Shown here piece by piece: positions 56,036 to 62,000 of a stretch of DNA of 62,000 bases. The notes beneath the pieces are model-generated. The model saw nothing but the letters and a program-made list of their open reading frames with translations. It ran no database searches and had not been told where the DNA came from. Both the position numbers and the translations under genes were made by a program. Positions within the stretch are counted from its first letter, which is position 1. Each line of letters opens with the position of its first letter. The DNA comes from Branchiostoma floridae (lineage: Eukaryota > Chordata > Leptocardii > Amphioxiformes > Branchiostomatidae): NCBI RefSeq assembly GCF_000003815.2, contig NC_049986.1, forward strand, positions 1,331,476 through 1,393,475, written 5' to 3'.

Positions 56036-56129
56036 TCTGGCTATTGGAAAATGACAAAAAAATCCCCAATATATATCCTTTTGACGTAGTCTATGACAAA
56101 AATTATACATGTGTCATTTGAATAAATAT

Positions 56130-57265
56130 CTAGTGCACCCTTTTACCAAAATTTAGGTCATTTGGTTTTAAAACCAGAGCACAAGAGCCAAAAGTGTACT
56201 TTTTGGTCATAAAATGGCCAAACAATCGCAAAATTAAGCATTTTGTTGTACTGTATGCCTCAAGTGTTATTGAATCCATGTGCGCATATGTCTAGGGCAC
56301 TTCTATACTAAATTTCAGGTCATCCGGTTCTAAAACCAAGGTACAGGAGCAAAAAGTGTCACTTATGGGTTAAAAAATGACCCAAAAATCGCAAAAATAA
56401 GCATTTTGTTATACTGTACACCAAACTGATATTGAATCTATATGGGGGAATTATCAAGGCACATCTGTGCCAAGTTTCAGCTCATTCGGTTATAATACGA
56501 GGGGCATTCAATAAGTAATGTCCCTGACCCATTTCCCATAGCAGGAGATTAATGAAACTTGGCACAGTTATTAGTCTTTCTCTACATAGGAACCACCCAG
56601 AGTTATGCATTTCTTCCATCATTTGATGTAGCTCTGGACACCGTTCTTGTAGGACATCCCAGGTTGGTCCTCCGACAGGTGCCTCATCAATGGCAGGAGA
56701 GGGACGACCAGGTCTGGGAGCTGTTTCCACAGACTTCCGGCCTTGTTTGAATTCAGGATGCCAGCGTTTTACAAGGTCATATGATGGGGCATCATCACCA
56801 TAAGTTTTTTTTTTTCATTTCATCAAAAGTCCCTTTTGGTGTGCGTCCTTTCAAATACAAAAACCGGATCACTGCGCGACACTCAACGTGCTCCATTTCA
56901 CACCTGGTCCATTTCGCACCTGACTCAGTTCAAACACCAGTAAATCAGTAACCACAATTAGTTCAGAGCTGTTTTTTGCAACATAACCCATAGAGATATG
57001 ACTCATTACACATGCAACATTTCATCTAGATCAGACAACTTGCAGTGGGTCAGGGGCATTACTTATTGAATGCCCCTCGTACCAGGGTACAGGGGGCCCA
57101 AATATACCGTTTTGGTCTTAAGATGATCAAAAAACCTTAATAAAATCATTTAAGAGACAAATATGGTAAAAATGAAAAAAAAAATGGCCAAGGGTATTGG
57201 CCCACTCTACCCTTGTGCCAAATTTCAAGTCATTCGGTATAGGAACAACGGAGATACCGTGTTCT
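56130..57265. repeat. Tandem repeat of about 165-170 bp, split by a mariner copy
   Basis: Units carry TCAGGTCATCCGGTTCTAAA, ACCAAGGTACAGGAGC and AAAATCGCAAAAATAAGCAT; seen at about 56150, 56315 and 56475, and resuming after the insertion at 57082 (CCAGGGTACAGGGGG). A further related line is at 57215-57245. Confidence 0.8.
56496..57081 (-). pseudogene. Internally deleted mariner transposon
   Basis: The terminal inverted repeats CGAGGGGCATTCAATAAGTA and their complement are flanked by TA on both sides. The minus strand encodes a mariner-type N-terminal helix-turn-helix region (RFLYLKGRTPKGTF, YGDDAPSYDLVKRW, TAPRPGRPS) joined to a C-terminal tail (SGWFLCRERLITVP, LLLWEMGQGHYLL). The catalytic D-D-D centre is missing, so it is non-autonomous. 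A frame break lies at the A-run near 56805-56820. Confidence 0.88.
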
Positions 57266-57868
57266 GAAGATTTGACAGGAGAAAGAAAGAAAGAAGAAAC
57301 ATTACGAATACAATATATTTCACCATACCTATGGTATGGCTGAAATATAATGAACCTAGTCTAGAATATACTAGTGACAACACTAAAGCCATTTAGTGTG
57401 AAACATTCAATTTGTTGAATGTTATATACACAGTTCTACAGAACCCCAATTTATACTGGTTGGTAGACGCCATTGTGACAAGTCATAATTTCTAGACACC
57501 GCCTAAAAGCTGATTCATCTCTGTCAGGACAACATTTTTTTTTCTAGTAAGAAATCTAGATACATTTAGATACTTTAATACAATTTTTACAGGGCTGATA
57601 TGAAAGTTGAAATTTGAACAAAGTTGATTTTCCAAAAGTTCAAAGTTCTAGATGCATGTTGCATGTCTTGATTATCAATTTTATATGATATAACCTTGGA
57701 TTATGTAACAGTTATTTGGGTCAGGCTGCATAGTTTGATGGTGTTCCTATGAAAATCAGCACATAATATTTGAATCTTTTGACAGTTATTGTTTCAATGG
57801 AGCGTCAAACATTCAGTTTAAATTCTAAATTCGTCCACCTGAATCGTCCATATTATTTTTCCCAACAG
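57082..57868. other. 5' flank of the EcKL gene
   Basis: Remainder of the tandem repeat, then unique AT-rich sequence. TTTTTCCCAACAG|AAAC at 57856-57868 looks like a splice acceptor, so a noncoding first exon probably lies upstream; I did not identify it. Confidence 0.45.
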
Positions 57869-57872
57869 AAAC

Positions 57873-58727
57873 ATGTCAGTGTCCAATATAACCGCCGTCC
57901 CAGGTTCGGTGAACGACATCACCGAACCGTGGGTTCTACAGATCTTCAACAACATCGACCCTGATGTCACCATCACTCAAGTCGACATCACTGGACCAAT
58001 AGGAGAAGGGCTTGGAGCCATGAGCGATCTTGTTGCCTTGGTTACCACAGGGACCAAGAACGGTAAAGAAGAGCGGTACAGTCTGGTGGTGAAGCTGACA
58101 AGCTTCCGATGGATGAAAATGGCGGAATACTTGTCTGTGGAGGACTACATCATGTTTGATACGGGGGAGGTCAAGTTCTACTCTGTGGCCGTCACAGATT
58201 TTCTATCACTATTTAGTATTGAAAACCCGGAGTCTGAAGTTAAAACCAAGTCAGAAGGTTATAACAAATCTTGTAGAAATGTCTTGCCGGTTCCCAAGTG
58301 TTACTTCACCGCGAGTGACCAGACCTCTAACATGTCTGTCCGAGTTCTGGAGAATTTAAAAACACGAGGATTTTCAATCAAGTCGTACCCGCAAACGTTA
58401 GAGGTTGCTGAGATGAAGTTGACGGTAGGAGCTCTGGCCCGGATCCACGGTCTTTCTCATCGGCTGGAACTCCAGTTAGGAACCCGCCTACCTGACAGGT
58501 ATGACTGGTTCGTGGAAATGTACACAACTGAAAAACAACCGTGGTACTCCAAGTACTACAAGGAGGGGTTGGAGACTTTCGCAGCAGCTTTTCCTGGTAA
58601 GGAGGGTCTGATGGAGTGTCTGAGGAAGCTGGATGGTGTAGCGATTTTGAAAGAGGCAGTGGAGAACCCCGCCAGGGTGAAGGTGCTGTGTCATGCTGAC
58701 TGCTGGAATAACAACATCATGTTCAAG
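57873..58727 (+). CDS. Ecdysteroid-kinase-like (EcKL/CHK) gene, exon 1
   Basis: First coding exon (285 codons) of a three-exon gene for a 403-residue protein, the usual length for this family of small-molecule kinases with a choline/aminoglycoside-kinase-type fold. The ATG follows ACAGAAAC; the donor is AAG|GTACAG, phase 0. Visible hallmarks: GEGLGAMSDLVAL as the nucleotide-binding turn, LVVKL with the ATP-binding lysine (VVKL), RVLENLKTRGF as the family's central motif, LARIHGLSH, and VLCHADCWNNNIMFK, the catalytic loop (family usual HGDxWxxN; here HADCWNNN). Insect members phosphorylate ecdysteroids or xenobiotics; the chordate substrate is unknown. Cytosolic by inference. Confidence 0.9.
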
Positions 58728-58902
58728 GTACAGTCCAACATCTGCTGTACTTTTTTAGTGTCCTGCGTGCTGTCAATAGTATCCTGTTTCAAATTTTGCC
58801 TAGTTCAAGTCCTCTACGCCCAAAACCAGCATTTCTGTCAGTACATCAGTATTTCCTGAGGTGTGTGTGCACACGTGCAGCCTGCCAGTATGTAAGGCGG
58901 GA

Positions 58903-59280
58903 ATAATGTAATGGGATATTTGGAGAACTGGATTTCTGGTTTGGCTCTGCTCCAATGTTGTACACATATAGGAAGTGATGTCTTGTTGCTACACCTACGC
59001 ATGCCTAGAAATTCAGGGATACCTACTCATTTCGAGATTGTTTGATGTTCACAGCTTTACAAATTATCTATCCGTGAGTGTTCAACGGGGAAATAGTGTA
59101 ATGGGATATTTGGAGAATTGGATTTCTGGTTTGGCTCTGCTCCAATGTTGTAGACATATAGGAAGTGATGTTTCATGGCTGGCTGCACCTACGCATGCCT
59201 GGCCATTCAGTGATACCTTCTCATTTAAAGATTGTTTGATGTTCAACGGGGTTACACATTATCTGTCCTTGTGTGTTCAA
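58903..59280. repeat. Tandem duplication of about 190 bp within EcKL intron 1
   Basis: Both copies run from TAATGGGATATTTGGAGAA through GGTTTGGCTCTGCTCCAATG to ATCTGTCC/GTGTGTTCAA. The right copy ends at the splice acceptor of exon 2; the left carries a matching decoy pyrimidine region (TTATCTATCCGTGAGTGTTC) but no AG-exon continuation. Confidence 0.93.
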
Positions 59281-59284
59281 TTAG

Positions 59285-59465
59285 TACGAAGATGGAAAAG
59301 CCGTAGACGTCAAGCTTGTGGACTGGGGGATGGTGTCCTACCGGCCGCCGACCTTTGACCTGGTTTACCTCTTCATTTTTCAAACTTGGGACATTTTGCA
59401 CAATCACCGGGCCGACATCTTGAAACATTATTACCAAGAACTACAGAAGACTTTGGGAGAAAACA
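59285..59465 (+). CDS. EcKL gene, exon 2
   Basis: Acceptor GTTCAATTAG|TACGA, donor AACA|GTGAGT; enters phase 0, leaves phase 1. It encodes KLVDWGMVSYRPPTFDLVY, where D of VDW is the metal-binding Asp equivalent to DFG, and the RPPTFDL helix start is typical of the family (usually PxxDL). Confidence 0.9.
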
Positions 59466-60010
59466 GTGAGTGCGCAATGCGTTTAAGATATGTATGTACG
59501 TGAAACGCAATTTCATTGCATTTTACAACCCTTTATCATATTTGTAAATAGTTGTGAATGCTGCAATACGCATAACATCACTTTTAACTTGTAGGTGGTA
59601 TGAAAGGGCACTTTTTAAGGGAAATTCCTATGGTCAATATATCAAGATGACATGCGCAGTGTTTAGAAATTCCCATGAATTTACTCTAGTTCGCGTTTTT
59701 TTTGGTCTCAAATAAGGTTTCTTGTGTTGGCTTATAGAACAATGTAGAACAATTCTGTGAATGAAAAATATGTCAAAAGATTTCAGAGGAAGAAACAACG
59801 AAGACTTTGGGACAAAACAGTTAGTTTTTCTGATATAGCAGTTAGCGGTTCGACCAATGAGAGAGCGACTGCATGTCCGTCAAGTATTTTGCATTTGTGT
59901 ATGTTATTTAGAATTTTTACGTTTTGACGGAGGTGGAAGAGACTGTAGAATCGGTCTATTGACTGTCTTTATGTACTTGTACAGCAACATTATGTTTTGT
60001 TTCCCTACAG
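59466..60010 (+). other. EcKL intron 2
   Basis: GTGAGT to TTGTTTCCCTACAG. A short stretch near 59795-59820 (GAAGACTTTGGGACAAAACA) repeats the end of exon 2 and looks like a decayed exon-end duplicate. Confidence 0.7.
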
Positions 60011-60186
60011 AAGCCACTGGTCCACAGTTGTACACGCTGGATCAGTTGGAGGCAGACTTCCGAGCTGACATGAGGTTCGCCGTGTACCAACGGCTACGGC
60101 TGGCGTACGGAATAGCTCTACTCCCCAGCCAACTAACAGACCTGCTGAGGATCGTGCAGCAGTTGAAAGAATGGGGAGTCATCTGA
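60011..60186 (+). CDS. EcKL gene, exon 3 (C-terminus)
   Basis: Acceptor TTTCCCTACAG|AAGCC, completing Lys in phase 1; stop TGA at 60184. It encodes LYTLDQLEADFRADMRF and LRLAYGIALLP then the terminal helix, matching the family's C-terminal helices (L..DF......G). No AATAAA recognised within 100 bp of the stop. Confidence 0.88.
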
Positions 60187-60676
60187 AGAACATTGTTCTG
60201 CGCATGTGCATTCAAAGAAACAGTATCAAACCCTGCAGAATGATTCAGATTCACAGCACGAAATCTGGTATTTAAGCAAGCTTAAACTCAACGTAAACGC
60301 GACGTTTCTGCACCCTTTCCGCAACTTAACGACTTCTTTCCGTGAACGTAAAGATTCCCTTTAATGTTACCTTTACGTTGGCACTTATAGGTACGGTTCT
60401 GCACTTATTCACGTGCCTTTCCGCAAATAGCAAATATAAAAAAAACAAGGTCCTAATAACAGCAACTTTCAAATTTTGGGAAACCAACCTTGTACACAAA
60501 TTGAAACTTTCAAGTGTCTTATTGTATCTACAATACTAGTACCTGTTTGCAACTTGAAAATGTATTTCTTATAACTGAATTAGGTTCGATATTTATGTGT
60601 CTAGTAATGGCTAATGATATGGTTTATATTTGGAAGTCTTCCAACAGGGTCTATGTAGACTGTACATTTATTTATG

Positions 60677-61047
60677 TCATACCTGTGACGCGAAAACGTT
60701 CGATACGGGTGTTCCGGACCGGGCCATAACTTCCGTATCGCACAGGTTCGAAAGGCGTGTCACACGGGCTTTCTTCGAGTAAATCGAACCATTTAGAACG
60801 GGCCGAACACTGAACGGTTTGCAATTTTCGATTACATGATTCGGACGTTGGAACATTGTTGTTGCAACACTTTTTGTTCGAGGGCACCGAATCTGTTGAA
60901 CTTCTGGCGCATTTCGCATCAAAACACGGGTTTTCTCAGGTGGGTATGACATAAATAAAATACAACACGGCGTATTCCGCATCACCCTTGGTCTCAGCCC
61001 TCCCGCGGGTCGGGCTGACACCTCGGGTGATACGGAATACACCGTGT
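60677..61047. repeat. Dispersed repeat, copy 2, with hairpin end
   Basis: Matches 27318-27660. At its right end ACAACACGGCGTATTCCGCA plus TCACCC is mirrored by GGGTGATACGGAATACACCG plus TGTTGT (61024-61051), giving a terminal hairpin absent from copy 1. Confidence 0.85.
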
Positions 61048-61149
61048 TGTATAATTCTATATGTAACTGCCAGTCATGTCTTACACTACCAGAGGAAGCC
61101 AAGCTACCATTTTCATTGACTATGTAACAATTCATAAAACAGCGGTCAT

Positions 61150-62000
61150 GACTTCAATCTTTCCCAAGTGTTGATCTGCTTGCTTTGACGCAAAAGTTCA
61201 TCTTAATAGCGTGCCTCACGATAAGTCCGTTAGATACAGCTGCCAATGTAATGGTGTCGAAGGGCCACTCATAAATTGGATATCGAGTTATCTTAGCAAA
61301 AGATCACAACGTGTTGTCATAGAGGGTCAGTCTTCATCCTGGCTCAATACCAATGCAGGCGTTCCACAGGGCTCTATATTAGGCCCACTGTTCTTTCTCA
61401 TAAACATCAATGATATTGTAAATGATCTCGTTTCGCAACCATAACGTTACCTCTTCGCCGACGACAGTTCTCTTCTCGAGATAGTAAAGAACCCTTTTGA
61501 TTATGCAGCGATCCTAAACTCTGACCTGTCTAAAATTCACTCATGGGCCTGTCGACATGTCAGTGGCTCATGGAGTTGGACTCACAGAAAACTGAAGAAA
61601 TGTGTATTTCTGTCAAAAGACATCCCATTGTTCACCCACCTCTTTATCTCGACAATTGTGTGATCCAATCTGTTATCACCCATATACATATCGGAGTGAT
61701 TTTAAGTTCAAATATGTCTTGGGATGCACATGTCAATCATATTGTTTCCAAAGTTTCAAAAAGTGTTGATCTCTTCAGTGGTCTGAAATTTAGGCTCCCC
61801 CGCAATGTCCTGGAAACGTTATATAAGGCATACATTCGTCCATGTCTCGAATACGCTGACGTCATTTGGCACGGCACAACAAGTGAGCAATCAAATCTCA
61901 TTGAACGTATCCAATATCACTGCTCAATTGTCGTGACAGGTGCCATAAGGGGGTCGTCGTATTTGTCATGTCGTCCGGAGCTGGGTTGGGAAACGTTATC
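61150..62000 (+). pseudogene. Non-LTR retrotransposon reverse transcriptase (CR1/Jockey-like), decayed, runs off the end
   Basis: Translations show the RT core: GPLINWISSYLSKRSQRVVI, then NAGVPQGSILGPLFFLININ (palm motif with the usual GVPQGS-LGP-LF), a premature TAA at 61442 just before YLFADDSSLLEIV (the catalytic FADD), a frameshift near 61580, then CLEYADVIW and GAIRGSSYL with LGWETL at the thumb. The 5' part of the ORF and any endonuclease are absent here. One stop and at least one frameshift make it inactive. Confidence 0.9.

Overview
The window looks like nuclear DNA of an invertebrate animal, most probably an amphioxus (Branchiostoma). This is inferred from short coding exons split by GT-AG introns, many small inverted-repeat elements, abundant minisatellites, a 5S-derived SINE-like copy, a CR1/Jockey-like LINE fragment, an ecdysteroid-kinase-like gene and one assembly gap (34220-34791). 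Nothing looks bacterial or viral: there are no operons and no phage or plasmid genes. I could not run a species assignment.

Layout. 0-9 kb: satellite arrays, an orphan acidic exon (minus) and an intact single-exon gene with a Tudor-like domain (7542-9020, minus). 9.4-15 kb: a three-exon protein kinase gene (plus, 9769-13812) with foldback elements in its introns, followed by a two-module minisatellite. 15-18.5 kb: mostly noncoding. 18.5-25.3 kb: the most remarkable locus, a minus-strand gene with one 4.9-kb exon and three small downstream exons that splice in frame. Its predicted protein of about 1,750 residues carries, in order, a ubiquitin-like fold, a ubiquitin-specific-protease (USP) domain with Cys/His/Asp intact, a lysine-rich linker, a large region resembling an RNase H-fold DDE transposase, a BRCT domain and an HMG box. 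I read it as a transposase-derived, nuclear, DNA-binding deubiquitinase-like protein, or the protein of an unusual DNA transposon.

25-45 kb is transposon-rich and includes the gap. Four short minus-strand exons (38902-38991, 41717-41809, 44245-44331, 44993-45062) all have phase-1 boundaries matching each other and the phase of the giant exon's acceptor. They could be its 5' part, starting with a signal-peptide-like exon, or a separate gene. A divergent two-exon plus-strand gene (45382-46044) encodes a 169-residue protein ending in a putative zinc ribbon. 46-57 kb: foldback elements, tandem duplications, two satellite arrays and a deleted mariner inside a tandem repeat. 57.8-60.2 kb: a complete three-exon ecdysteroid-kinase-like (EcKL/CHK) gene (plus, 403 residues). 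The window ends in a decayed LINE reverse transcriptase fragment (61150-62000).

Exon joins come from splice motifs and reading frame only; domains come from motif recognition by eye. No alignment, HMM or transcript evidence was available.
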